NCBI GenBank assembly: GCA_964511185.1
Contig: CAZEDU010000117.1
Location: 1-16,028, forward strand
DNA: 16,028 nucleotides
Direction: 5' to 3'
Source of the DNA: CAZEDU01 sp964511185
Lineage (GTDB): Bacteria > Myxococcota > Myxococcia > Myxococcales > Myxococcaceae
In this document: one piece after another, positions 6,071 through 12,135 of the stretch
How the letters are laid out: every line of letters begins with the position of its first letter
Numbering within the stretch: position 1 is the first letter of the stretch
The notes under the pieces: model-generated
Told to the model about the DNA's origin: nothing
The model's input: only the letters and a program-made list of their open reading frames with translations
The model's database searches: none
Position numbers and translations under genes: made by a program

Positions 6071-7086
6071 GTTTCGGACGGCAGTTGAAAGCGCAGCTCG
6101 GCCCCCGCTTCGATCAGCTCTCCGCGGACCAGCTTCCCGGCATCAAAGACCTCATTTCGAAAGACCCCGACGCGCTGAACAAGAAGTCGATGGAGCTTGC
6201 GCTTCGAGACTTGTCCTCACCTGAGTCTGCTGCCTCAAGAGCTGCGTTCCGAAATGTGGCGGCGGTCGAAGCACCAAACCAGCTCTCTAAATGGAACGAC
6301 GTACTCGACAGCCTCGACGGCCACACGGTCGAAACGAAGTTGTTCCCAATGCTGCGCGAGGAGAACAAGCGGGCGTACGAACAATCGAAGCGTTCCGAGC
6401 TCGAGAAGATTAAGACCGATGCCGCTGTTCAGAAGGCACAAGCGAAACGCGAAGACCAAGCGGCCCGAGAGCTAACGAAACAAGCGAAGAGCGCCGAGAA
6501 GGCGAAGGGGTTCTACCTCGACGGTTACGAACTTTCGCCCGAGGCGGCCCCTTCGGAAAAAGAGGCCCGAGATATCCGAGCGGCCCAGGCTTCTACGCGC
6601 ACAATTCGAGAGACCATCGACGAAATTTTAGGGCTCTACGCTAAACACGGTACCGAAACCCTCCCCGGCCCGGCCCGTTCGCGAATGGAGAGCTTGGCCA
6701 CGGATTTACAGCTCGCGATGAAAGGCCCAGAGCAGTATTCGCTAGGCGTCCTCACCGGGCCGGACATGGCGATCCTCGAATCCGTAGCGATTAAGCCGAC
6801 GGGCGCGAAGGCCAGCATGCTTGATTTCGTCAGCGGCGATTCGAACGTACTCGAGAAGATGGCGGCGCTCAGGTCGCAGGTAGATCGACGGTTCGAGAAC
6901 CGCGCGGCCAGCATGGGTTACCGGCGCAAGAAGGCCCCCGACGTCAAAGCGGCCCGTCAAGGCGCGTTCCAGGGCGAAGAGCAGGGCGCAGCGACCGTGA
7001 GAGTTACCGATGGAATCAGGACGCTCGAGATTCCCGCGGCGGACCTCAAAGCAGCTGAACGCGACGGCTGGAGGCGGGCTCAGTAA
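6046..7086 (+). CDS. Phage virion-type protein, 5'-truncated by IS deletion
   Basis: The ORF has 346 residues from ATG 6046, but the first ~10 are IS DNA read in another frame. The phage-derived part begins at about RQLKAQLGPRFDQL (6073). Residues ~105-165 form a charged coiled coil (Glu/Lys/Ala-rich, KREDQAARELTKQAKSAEKA). A later segment, TRTIRETIDEILGLYAKHG and then YSLGVLTGPDMAILES, resembles a motif seen in phage internal or DNA-transfer virion proteins of podophage type; this is from memory of the family, not from alignment. The stop overlaps the next start (TAATG), showing an original operon with the 7086 gene. It is a remnant; expression would depend on IS promoters. Confidence 0.6.
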   Translation: MNSRRTGTSFGRQLKAQLGPRFDQLSADQLPGIKDLISKDPDALNKKSMELALRDLSSPESAASRAAFRNVAAVEAPNQLSKWNDVLDSLDGHTVETKLFPMLREENKRAYEQSKRSELEKIKTDAAVQKAQAKREDQAARELTKQAKSAEKAKGFYLDGYELSPEAAPSEKEARDIRAAQASTRTIRETIDEILGLYAKHGTETLPGPARSRMESLATDLQLAMKGPEQYSLGVLTGPDMAILESVAIKPTGAKASMLDFVSGDSNVLEKMAALRSQVDRRFENRAASMGYRRKKAPDVKAARQGAFQGEEQGAATVRVTDGIRTLEIPAADLKAAERDGWRRAQ

Positions 7087-8456
7087 TGGCTGACTGGAAG
7101 AGCCGTGCTAGGGACGTAACGAACGAAGAGCCCGCGGCCGACGACTGGAAGACACGCGCGCGGCCGGTTCGAACCACCGACGAAATGCGGGCCGAGGTGC
7201 TCCGTAACGCGCTCCCGGCCCCCAAGCAAAGCGACGCGGCCTTATCGGGCTTGGTGAGCGGTGGTCTGAAGAGGGGCTTCGATGAGCTCTCGGGCGCTAC
7301 GTACGCAGGTGGCAGCTTCGTACGCGACGTCATCGGAGGCACCGGGCTAGACGAAGCATCCTCACGTCTAGCTGAGAACTACCAGCTCGGCCGCGGCACG
7401 GCTCGGCAGCAAGAGGGTGAAGAGGCCGCGGCGTACCCTAAAACTAGCCTGGCCATGGAAATTGGCGGCGATGTTCTTACGGACGCCGCGCTCGCATATG
7501 TCACCAAGGGCCGTAACCTTACCCCGGCCGGCCAAGCCCTCACTGGTGCCGTTTCTGGCCTCATGGGTTCCGACGCTGACTGGACCGACTCCAGCGCTAA
7601 GAACGTCGGGCGCGCGCTGGTAGACACGGGCGTCGGTGGGCTGAGCAGGTATGCCGGGGCGAAGGCGTTCCAAAAGCTCGGCCAATTTCTCCAAGGCCGC
7701 GTGAGCCCCAAAATCGCCGAGAGAATTTCCAAGGCCGAAGCGGACGAGCTGATCAAACAGGTCCGCGCAAAAGAGAAGGCCGTTAGTGCCGCTCGAGGTG
7801 CGTTAGGTGGCGAGACGGCTGCGGGCAAAAGGGGCCTCGACGTAATCGCAGAAGGCCTCGAGCACGCCACGCCAGAACAAACCGCCGCGGCCCGGGCGTT
7901 ACTCGATTCGGAAGGCGCGCAGTCACTCCAGCGTACCGTGCTCGACAACTACCTCGAATCGACCCCGAAGGCCCTTAGCCGTATCGAAGCGGCGCGCCGA
8001 GGTCTGGAGGAGGCGAGCGCGATCGACCCGGGCAAGGCGGCCAGCGAGGCACTTCAAAACCCAATCAAGCGCCACATCCTCCCTCGCGTTCAGACCTATG
8101 CGAGTCGAGCTATCCCCGCGTTGGTGGCCGGTTCAGTCGGGTCGCAAATCGGCGGCACGGGCGGGATGCTGGCGGGCGGGGCGTTGGGTCTAGGCACGGC
8201 TGCGGTCATGGGTCGGCCCGGAACCGCCATCGCCAACGCCATGCGCACCCCGGCCGTGAGGAAACTTGGGTGGTCGCTTGTCGAGGACGCTCTTGTGAAT
8301 GCGCCGCAAAAGCTCGGTCGCTTCGCAGGGCCGTTGTCGCAGAGCTCGTCGGCGATGTTGATGGACAAATATCTGACCGACAACGACGCCGAGTATGCCG
8401 AGTTGAAACGCCAGCTCTTGATCAACCACGCAGTCCCCGAAGAAGAAGGGCAGTAG
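7086..8456 (+). CDS. Phage internal virion / DNA-ejection-like protein
   Basis: The protein has 456 residues from ATG 7086, with GGAGG upstream and TAATG overlap with the previous gene. The N-terminus holds two copies of a short motif, DWKSRARDV (3-11) and DWKTRARPV (20-28), of the DW(K/R)xRA type I associate with phage internal virion proteins. The middle is Ala/Gly/Leu-rich and helical. Residues ~340-380 form a glycine-zipper region (GSVGSQIGGTGGMLAGG, ALGLGTAAVMG) able to insert in membranes, as expected for proteins ejected with phage DNA. No enzyme motif is seen. It is probably functionless without the rest of the virion genes. After its TAG (8454-8456) the same frame stays open for 45 codons. 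Confidence 0.6.
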   Translation: MADWKSRARDVTNEEPAADDWKTRARPVRTTDEMRAEVLRNALPAPKQSDAALSGLVSGGLKRGFDELSGATYAGGSFVRDVIGGTGLDEASSRLAENYQLGRGTARQQEGEEAAAYPKTSLAMEIGGDVLTDAALAYVTKGRNLTPAGQALTGAVSGLMGSDADWTDSSAKNVGRALVDTGVGGLSRYAGAKAFQKLGQFLQGRVSPKIAERISKAEADELIKQVRAKEKAVSAARGALGGETAAGKRGLDVIAEGLEHATPEQTAAARALLDSEGAQSLQRTVLDNYLESTPKALSRIEAARRGLEEASAIDPGKAASEALQNPIKRHILPRVQTYASRAIPALVAGSVGSQIGGTGGMLAGGALGLGTAAVMGRPGTAIANAMRTPAVRKLGWSLVEDALVNAPQKLGRFAGPLSQSSSAMLMDKYLTDNDAEYAELKRQLLINHAVPEEEGQ

Positions 8457-8612
8457 AGAAGTGTTCGAGTCACTGCCGTCGAAGTCCCCGCAGTCGTCGA
8501 AGAAGTGAAACCCGAGCCGCTGACCATCATGGGCCTGGGTGTCGCTCGCGTCGTTCCCGAATCCACCACCCTCGCAATAACGTCCGATTTCTAGATGGTC
8601 GGAACGGCCCGC

Positions 8613-9044
8613 CTAACGCCGCGACTTCTTTCGGGCCGAGGCGCGCCGTTTTCTGGGACGTTTTTGTGAGTGTGCTTTCGGTTCGAGTTTGGCCAGCAAG
8701 CCCTCGAGCTGCTTTCGTCGCCGTTCCACCGCCTTCAGCTCGGCCCGCAGGCTGTCAGCTCGTTTCTCCGGTGCTCGCGGCTCGTGTCTCAGTGGCGGGT
8801 CGGGATTGTCGGCTTCGAGAATCTTCACCGTAACGGTGTCGCCAGCGCCGAGGTCCTTCACACCCCATCCGACGTGAACACCCGGCTCGCTGTTGGTGTC
8901 GTAGCCGCCGAGTTCGAGAAAGAGTCTCCCCGCGCTCTCGTCCTTGCGAATCACCCAGGTCAGTATCGACGAGAGGACCGCAGTTCCTTGTAGTCCGGTG
9001 CGCGCGAACTTCTGGCCGTTAATCTCGACGTCGAAGCAGATCAC
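8613..9044 (-). CDS. Conserved-looking hypothetical protein, basic C-terminus
   Basis: The protein has 143 residues, and its ATG overlaps the serine recombinase stop by 4 bp (ATGA), so the two are translationally coupled. Residues 1-80 look like a compact beta-rich domain (MICFDVEINGQKFARTGLQG, LSSILTWVIRKDE, LFLELGGYD, VGWGVKDLGAGDTVTVKILEAD). Residues 85-143 are helical and then very basic (KRPRKRRASARKKSRR), which could bind nucleic acid. I do not recognise a named family. It is the last gene of a three-gene minus-strand operon with the recombinase. Confidence 0.7.
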   Translation of the reverse strand: MICFDVEINGQKFARTGLQGTAVLSSILTWVIRKDESAGRLFLELGGYDTNSEPGVHVGWGVKDLGAGDTVTVKILEADNPDPPLRHEPRAPEKRADSLRAELKAVERRRKQLEGLLAKLEPKAHSQKRPRKRRASARKKSRR

Positions 9045-9607
9045 CCGGCCAGCTTACGCCGCAGGGTCATCTCGCTCACGCCGAATTCTTTAGAGAGCGC
9101 CGCCCACGTCACCCCGGCCGCGCGTTTCTTCTTTAAGAGGTCGACGGGAACGCGAGCGGTAGGGCGGCCGAGCTTCTTGCCTTGTCGTCGAGCCCTCTCG
9201 AGTCCGGCCTTCGTGCGGGCCACGAGCGTTTCGCGCTCCTGTTGGCTGATCCACGAGAAGATACTCACGAGAAGCGCCCGGACCGGCCCGGAGTCGCTCA
9301 ACCACGGCTCGCGAATGGTGACGACCGGAACGTTGAGCGCGTCGAGTTCGAGTACCCGGCTAACACACGCGCCCATATTGCGGTCCAACCGATCCAGCGC
9401 GACGCATGCGACCACGTTGACCTGACCGCGCCTGGCGTCCTCCATGACCTTTTCGAGGACGGGGCGTTTCTTGGTTGCTGATTCGACTTCTTCGTAAACG
9501 ACCGCGCTCCACCCTCGGGCCTCGGCTAACCGCATCAGATCAGCACGCTGGTTCTCCAAGGTCTGCTTGTCGGTGCTAACGCGTAGGTAGAGCGCGGCGG
9601 TCTTCAT
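9041..9607 (-). CDS. Serine recombinase (resolvase/invertase family)
   Basis: The protein has 188 residues and matches small resolvases in length. The catalytic domain (1-~140) begins MKTAALYLRVSTDKQTLENQ with nucleophile Ser11 and Arg9. It has the conserved ALDRLDRN segment with its two Arg residues, and helix E with FSWISQQERETLVARTKAGLERARRQG. GRPTARVP then leads to a C-terminal helix-turn-helix (AALSKEFGVSEMTLRRKLAG). Such enzymes resolve or invert DNA between short res/hix-like sites. Here the partner site is not obvious. It stands apart from the tyrosine integrase and may have come with another element. It sits between two small genes in a minus-strand operon. Confidence 0.92.
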   Translation of the reverse strand: MKTAALYLRVSTDKQTLENQRADLMRLAEARGWSAVVYEEVESATKKRPVLEKVMEDARRGQVNVVACVALDRLDRNMGACVSRVLELDALNVPVVTIREPWLSDSGPVRALLVSIFSWISQQERETLVARTKAGLERARRQGKKLGRPTARVPVDLLKKKRAAGVTWAALSKEFGVSEMTLRRKLAG

Positions 9608-9636
9608 CGTTAGGCGGCCTTCAGTTTTCGTGACTT

Positions 9637-9900
9637 TCAGAACGGTCGAGCGGGTTTCGGATCCTCGGGCTCCAACATCGCTTGGTCCGCTTGTTCGGCG
9701 AGTTCATGGAAGCAGCGCGCCGCCATTCCGTAGAAGCGTTGTTGCATCCCGAGGGCGAGAAGATGTGCGGCGAGGTCCTGTGGCTCGAAGGCGGTCGTAT
9801 CGATGGCCTGGGCTTCTCTTAGGCGTCGCGTTGCTTTGTCCCATCGATTCTCGGCCGCTTCAACTTTGGTCCACAACTCAATCAGCATCTCGTCCGTCAT
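9637..9900 (-). CDS. Small helical protein of unknown function
   Basis: The protein has 87 residues from ATG 9900, with AAGGGA about 7 nt upstream; an upstream start at 9942 adds 14 residues without a better ribosome site. It is helical throughout (EMLIELWTKVEAAENRWDKA, LAAHLLALGMQQRFYGMAAR, FHELAEQADQAMLEPED) with no known motif. It ends 29 bp before the serine recombinase start and is probably the first gene of that operon. Confidence 0.6.
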   Translation of the reverse strand: MTDEMLIELWTKVEAAENRWDKATRRLREAQAIDTTAFEPQDLAAHLLALGMQQRFYGMAARCFHELAEQADQAMLEPEDPKPARPF

Positions 9901-10053
9901 GTTCGTTCCCTTTGTGTCGACCAAAGGCGGCCGACCAGTCAAGTAAACAGAACGGCAGACGAATAAACAATGTGAGCGGATTGGGTTGCGGGTGCGTGCG
10001 GGTCCTCGTTGAGTGAGTTCCGGCGATTCGACGTGCTATATCGGAAGTCAATT
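9901..10053. promoter_or_regulatory. Divergent intergenic region inside the element
   Basis: The 153 bp separate the minus-strand recombinase operon from the plus-strand zinc-ribbon gene run, so promoters for both must lie here or nearby. I see an A/T-richer stretch (AGTAAACAGAACGG at about 9942 and GAATAAACAATG at 9961-9972) but no convincing -35/-10 pair. It was placed by context only. Confidence 0.35.
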
Positions 10054-10350
10054 ATGGCCGCGCTGAAATGCCGGGTTTGTCGTCGCGCTGTTCGTCCAGG
10101 TGGCGCGCGCGGCTTGTGTCCGAGGCACTACCAGCAAGCCCGACGCGCCGACTCCGACCAACCAAGGAAGCTACGAGCTCCAGCAGGTGAGGGGACGAGG
10201 GTCACGGTTCGGCTAGCGCAATCGATTCGAGACGAGCTGAGACGACTGGCCAAGCGCGAACGAGTCGACGAGCCGGAACTGATTCGCCGCGTGTTGATCG
10301 AACGAATCGAACGAACGAAACGAAGCCGCGCGAAAACTCGGAGGGGGTAG
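10054..10350 (+). CDS. Zinc-ribbon plus ribbon-helix-helix small protein
   Basis: The protein has 98 residues from ATG 10054, with GGAAG 8 nt upstream; an in-frame start at 10009 adds 15 residues and lacks a ribosome site. Residues 6-26 carry a zinc-binding pattern: CRVC, then C-x-x-H in LCPRHYQ. Residues ~50-98 read RVTVRLAQSIRDELRRLAKRERVDEPELIRRVLIERIE, a typical ribbon-helix-helix, followed by a basic tail. Such proteins bind DNA as dimers and act as phage or plasmid regulators. It is the first gene of the plus-strand run leading to higBA. Confidence 0.75.
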   Translation: MAALKCRVCRRAVRPGGARGLCPRHYQQARRADSDQPRKLRAPAGEGTRVTVRLAQSIRDELRRLAKRERVDEPELIRRVLIERIERTKRSRAKTRRG

Positions 10351-10427
10351 TCCGGGGTTGGGGCCCCCTTTTCAAGCGGTTACGGGGTCCTCTCGCGCGT
10401 GGAAAAAATACCCGGCATGATCAACTG

Positions 10428-10595
10428 GTGTCCTATGCCCTCGACGAGCTGAAGCCGATTTGCGCCATCAAAGGGTGTGGCTTCCCGGCCGTTAACTTCC
10501 TCGGCACCGGGACCCAGAACAAAACAGTGGCGCACGTGTCTCGTTGGTACTGCGCTCGTCACTACTCGCAGCAACTCGACCGGAAGCGTGCCTAA
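10428..10595 (+). CDS. Very small zinc-ribbon protein (GTG start)
   Basis: A 55-residue frame from GTG 10428 to TAA 10595. It reads LDELKPICAIKGCGFPAVNF, a short loop, then SRWYCARHYSQQL. The two pairs C-x4-C and C-x-x-H (YCARHY) form a clear zinc ribbon of the type in phage-encoded small proteins, and the ending YCARHY echoes LCPRHY in the gene 78 bp upstream. The start is uncertain because the frame stays open upstream. The spaced Cys/His pattern makes a real gene likely despite its size. It may be a small DNA-binding or DNA-processing accessory protein. Confidence 0.6.
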   Translation: MSYALDELKPICAIKGCGFPAVNFLGTGTQNKTVAHVSRWYCARHYSQQLDRKRA

Positions 10596-10615
10596 GAAGA
10601 AGAGAAGGCTCGTAA

Positions 10616-10693
10616 CCCCGCGTCCGAGTAGCCCCGATTACGTTCTCCGACATCCGGGCCTTCAGTGAACGCGGGGATTTTCGGTTTACTCGG
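10616..10693 (+). other. Candidate pseudoknot in the 110-nt intergenic region
   Basis: CCCCGCGT (10616-10623) pairs with ACGCGGGG (10669-10676), and the directly following CCGAGTA (10624-10630) pairs with TACTCGG (10687-10693). The order A-B-A'-B' is that of a pseudoknot. It lies between the stop at 10595 and the start at 10706. C/G runs allow other pairings, so this is tentative. Confidence 0.25.
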
Positions 10694-10705
10694 GGTGAGG
10701 GGCTT

Positions 10706-10879
10706 ATGCGTTCGTTCACGGAAAACTCGACCGAAGGGCACCTCTTCGTTCGCAAGAAGCTGGACTGTCCTTTGGTGGTGCCCGCGATTCCGGCACCAAA
10801 AGCGGAGCGCGTCGAACGGGCGGCAGACTCTCAGTCTCCTTCTCGGCGGAAGCCTCTCGTTTCACCGGCAGGACAGTAG
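10706..10879 (+). CDS. Small Ser/Pro-rich ORF with strong ribosome site
   Basis: A 57-residue frame from ATG 10706, with GAGGGG 5 nt upstream, the best ribosome site in this part. The product (MRSFTENSTEGHLFVRKKL, DCPLVVPAIPAPKAERVERA, then a Ser/Arg/Pro-rich tail ending SPAGQ) has no motif I recognise. It lies on the plus strand between the zinc-ribbon genes and higBA, in line with an operon. It may be a real small protein; length gives little support. Confidence 0.4.
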   Translation: MRSFTENSTEGHLFVRKKLDCPLVVPAIPAPKAERVERAADSQSPSRRKPLVSPAGQ

Positions 10880-10891
10880 GTTCCTCGGCGT

Positions 10892-11163
10892 GTGGCATCG
10901 AATGAAAACCCAGACGACGCCCGCGCGCTCTTGAGGGAAGGTGAACTTTGGTCGTTCTTCTTCCCAGAGCCGGCAGATGTGGCGATAGCGCTAGCAGCTG
11001 AATCCAAGGGAAGGCCTCCATCGAAGCAACCGACCGAGGCATCGCCATTCGTGCGTCCGCCAAGTTCAAGCCAAAGGAAGGACTCATTTCGAAAGTGCTC
11101 AATCGGATCGAGTTGAAATTCGGCCTCAACTTGGCGGAGATTATTGCCCGATTGCCGAAATAG
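10892..11163 (+). pseudogene. Frameshifted small gene of unknown function
   Basis: From GTG 10892 one frame reads a protein-like ASNENPDDARALLREGELWS, then PEPADVAIALAAESKG, and degenerates into Ser/Pro-rich sequence to a stop at 11116. From about 11020 the -1 frame reads well: SIEATDRGIAIRASAKFKPK, then LISKVLNRIELKFG and LNLAEIIARLPK, ending at TAG 11161-11163. Joined near 11010-11020 this gives about 90 residues of plausible coding. There is no standard slippery heptamer at the junction, so a one-base loss or a sequencing error is more likely than programmed shifting. Its function is unknown. It lies directly before higBA. Confidence 0.4.
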
Positions 11164-11234
11164 TTCGAGTCAAATCAGATGCTTGCGTGTTGGGTTGCTG
11201 CGAAGATGCTAGAATTGGCATATTGGGGTTTCGA

Positions 11235-11603
11235 GTGTCCGGAACGCAAAAGGGGCTTCGTTTCGTGGGTAGCAGTCAGGAGGACCTTCGAGAGTTTCCG
11301 GAAGAGGTACGAAGAGTGATGGGGTACGCGCTGCATCTTGCTCAAGAGGGCGAGAAACACCCGGACGCGAAGCCGTTGCGAGGTTTCGGCGGCGCGGGCG
11401 TCCTAGAGGTTGTGGACGATTTTGATGGAGGAACGTTCCGCGCGGTCTACACGGTCAAGTTCGCGAATCGTGTCTACGTTCTTCACGCATTCCAAAAGAA
11501 ATCGCGGAGCGGGATTCGGACCTCGAAATCTGACATCGACCTCATCAAAAGCCGCCTCAAGGACGCTCAGGAACTCGAGGCTTCACTAGGAAAGGCGGGC
11601 TGA
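11235..11603 (+). CDS. higB: HigB-type toxin (RelE/Gp49-like mRNA interferase)
   Basis: The protein has 122 residues from GTG 11235 (TTGGGG upstream); GTG 11187 in the same frame is possible but gives an N-terminus atypical of the family. The core reads LRFVGSSQEDLREFPEEVRR, GYALHLAQEGEKHPDAKPLRG, VLEVVDDFDGGTFRAVYTV and VYVLHAFQKKSRSGIRTSKSD, the pattern of phage-derived Gp49-like HigB toxins. These cleave mRNA on the ribosome; catalysis uses basic residues in the FRAVY and FQKK segments. The antitoxin gene follows 2 nt later, the toxin-first order usual for higBA. A -10-like TAGAAT lies at 11210-11215. It sits next to the right end of the element. Confidence 0.88.
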   Translation: MSGTQKGLRFVGSSQEDLREFPEEVRRVMGYALHLAQEGEKHPDAKPLRGFGGAGVLEVVDDFDGGTFRAVYTVKFANRVYVLHAFQKKSRSGIRTSKSDIDLIKSRLKDAQELEASLGKAG

Positions 11604-11605
11604 TC

Positions 11606-11932
11606 ATGAAGAAACCGCAATATACCGAGAGCAGCGGGAACGTCTTTGCCGACCTTGGAGTTCATGCTCCGGAGGAAGCGAAAGCTAAAGCGGAGCTCGC
11701 GACTGAAATTTCGAAGATCATTGCTTCGCAGCATCTGAAACAGAAGGCTGCGGCGGACCGTCTCGGGATCGATCAGCCGAAGGTTTCTGCCTTGCTCAGA
11801 GGGAAGCTCGAAGATTTTTCTACTGAGCGCCTTCTTAGATTCATCACCTTGTTGGGACGGGATGTCGAGATTGTGGTCAAGGAACCGAGTCGACCAGTGC
11901 GACGCGGAGCTCTTCACGTCGTCGGCGTTTAA
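11606..11932 (+). CDS. higA: HigA-type antitoxin, XRE-family HTH
   Basis: The protein has 108 residues. A variable N-terminus (SSGNVFADLGVHAPEEAKAK) precedes a helical segment and the XRE HTH at ~residues 35-85: SKIIASQHLKQKAAADRLGI, DQPKVSALLRGKLEDFS, TERLLRFITLLGRDVEIVVK. The VFADLG and DVEIVV elements are typical of HigA partners of Gp49-like toxins. It neutralises HigB and normally represses the operon. It begins 2 nt after the higB stop, so translation is coupled. No terminator is seen after it; convergent transcription from tRNA-Gln enters this region from the right. Confidence 0.88.
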   Translation: MKKPQYTESSGNVFADLGVHAPEEAKAKAELATEISKIIASQHLKQKAAADRLGIDQPKVSALLRGKLEDFSTERLLRFITLLGRDVEIVVKEPSRPVRRGALHVVGV

Positions 11933-11977
11933 CTCACTCCCTAACTGACCAATGCGGGCCTGGGACCGGGGCCGCCT

Positions 11978-11997
11978 CTACACAACGCCTACACAAC
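11978..11997. repeat. Right pair of CTACACAAC repeats (candidate integrase arm sites)
   Basis: CTACACAAC occurs at 11978-11986 and 11989-11997, with the same 11-bp period and orientation as the left pair, 60 bp inside the right core. Together the two pairs would flank the core on both sides in the circular attP. Confidence 0.65.
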
Positions 11998-12057
11998 ATT
12001 TGATGCGTTTTCCTGCACCCCCTTGCACTGTAAGTCTGCTAAACTACTGATACTCAA

Positions 12058-12078
12058 GCTGGGGAACTAGGATTCGAA
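12058..12078. repeat. Right attachment site, inside intact tRNA-Gln
   Basis: This is the second copy of the 21-bp core. It forms the T-loop-to-3'-end part of the complete tRNA-Gln, so the element restored the tRNA on integration. The element lies toward lower coordinates. Confidence 0.88.
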
Positions 12079-12129
12079 CCTAGATAAACGGAGTCAGAGT
12101 CCGTTGTCCTGCCGTTAGACGATTCCCCA
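12059..12129 (-). tRNA. tRNA-Gln, anticodon CTG
   Basis: The cloverleaf on the minus strand has acceptor TGGGGAA pairing with TTCCCCA and discriminator G at 12059. The anticodon stem ACGGA/TCCGT carries loop CTCTGAC, giving anticodon CTG, which reads CAG. The T arm is CTAGG-TTCGAAT-CCTAG. CCA is not encoded. The tRNA begins only 6 bp after the stop of the exported-protein gene, so it may be processed from a joint transcript. Its native terminator was displaced to 2387-2425 by the element. Confidence 0.95.
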
Positions 12130-12135
12130 AGACCT

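Larger units (their letters stand above)
2428..12078. mobile_element. Integrative element in tRNA-Gln (degraded prophage-like island)
   Basis: The element is bounded by the 21-bp core repeats and is about 9.63 kb from repeat to repeat. A tyrosine integrase gene starts 111 bp inside the left end, and paired CTACACAAC motifs lie inside both ends. Contents are an integrase, an excisionase-like protein, a GIY-YIG protein, an IS3 remnant, two phage virion-type genes, a serine recombinase, zinc-ribbon proteins and higBA. No capsid, terminase, portal, tail or replication gene was recognised. The IS remnant sits exactly at the break before the virion genes, so a larger prophage has probably been cut down. 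Several element genes use more A/T at third positions than the flanks do. Whether it can still excise is unknown. Confidence 0.85.

Noticed and set aside
7379..7948. 189-residue minus-strand ORF
   Set aside because: It lies antisense within the ejection-like gene and is Ser/Pro/Ala-rich, as expected from reading a high-GC gene backward.
10298..10322. GAACGAA-like tandem repeat
   Set aside because: It codes the Arg/Glu-rich helix of the ribbon-helix-helix protein (IERIERTKRS), so coding explains it.
10351..10380. Terminator at the GGGGCCCC palindrome
   Set aside because: The stem is only 4-5 bp with no room for a proper loop, and the genes on both sides read in the same direction.
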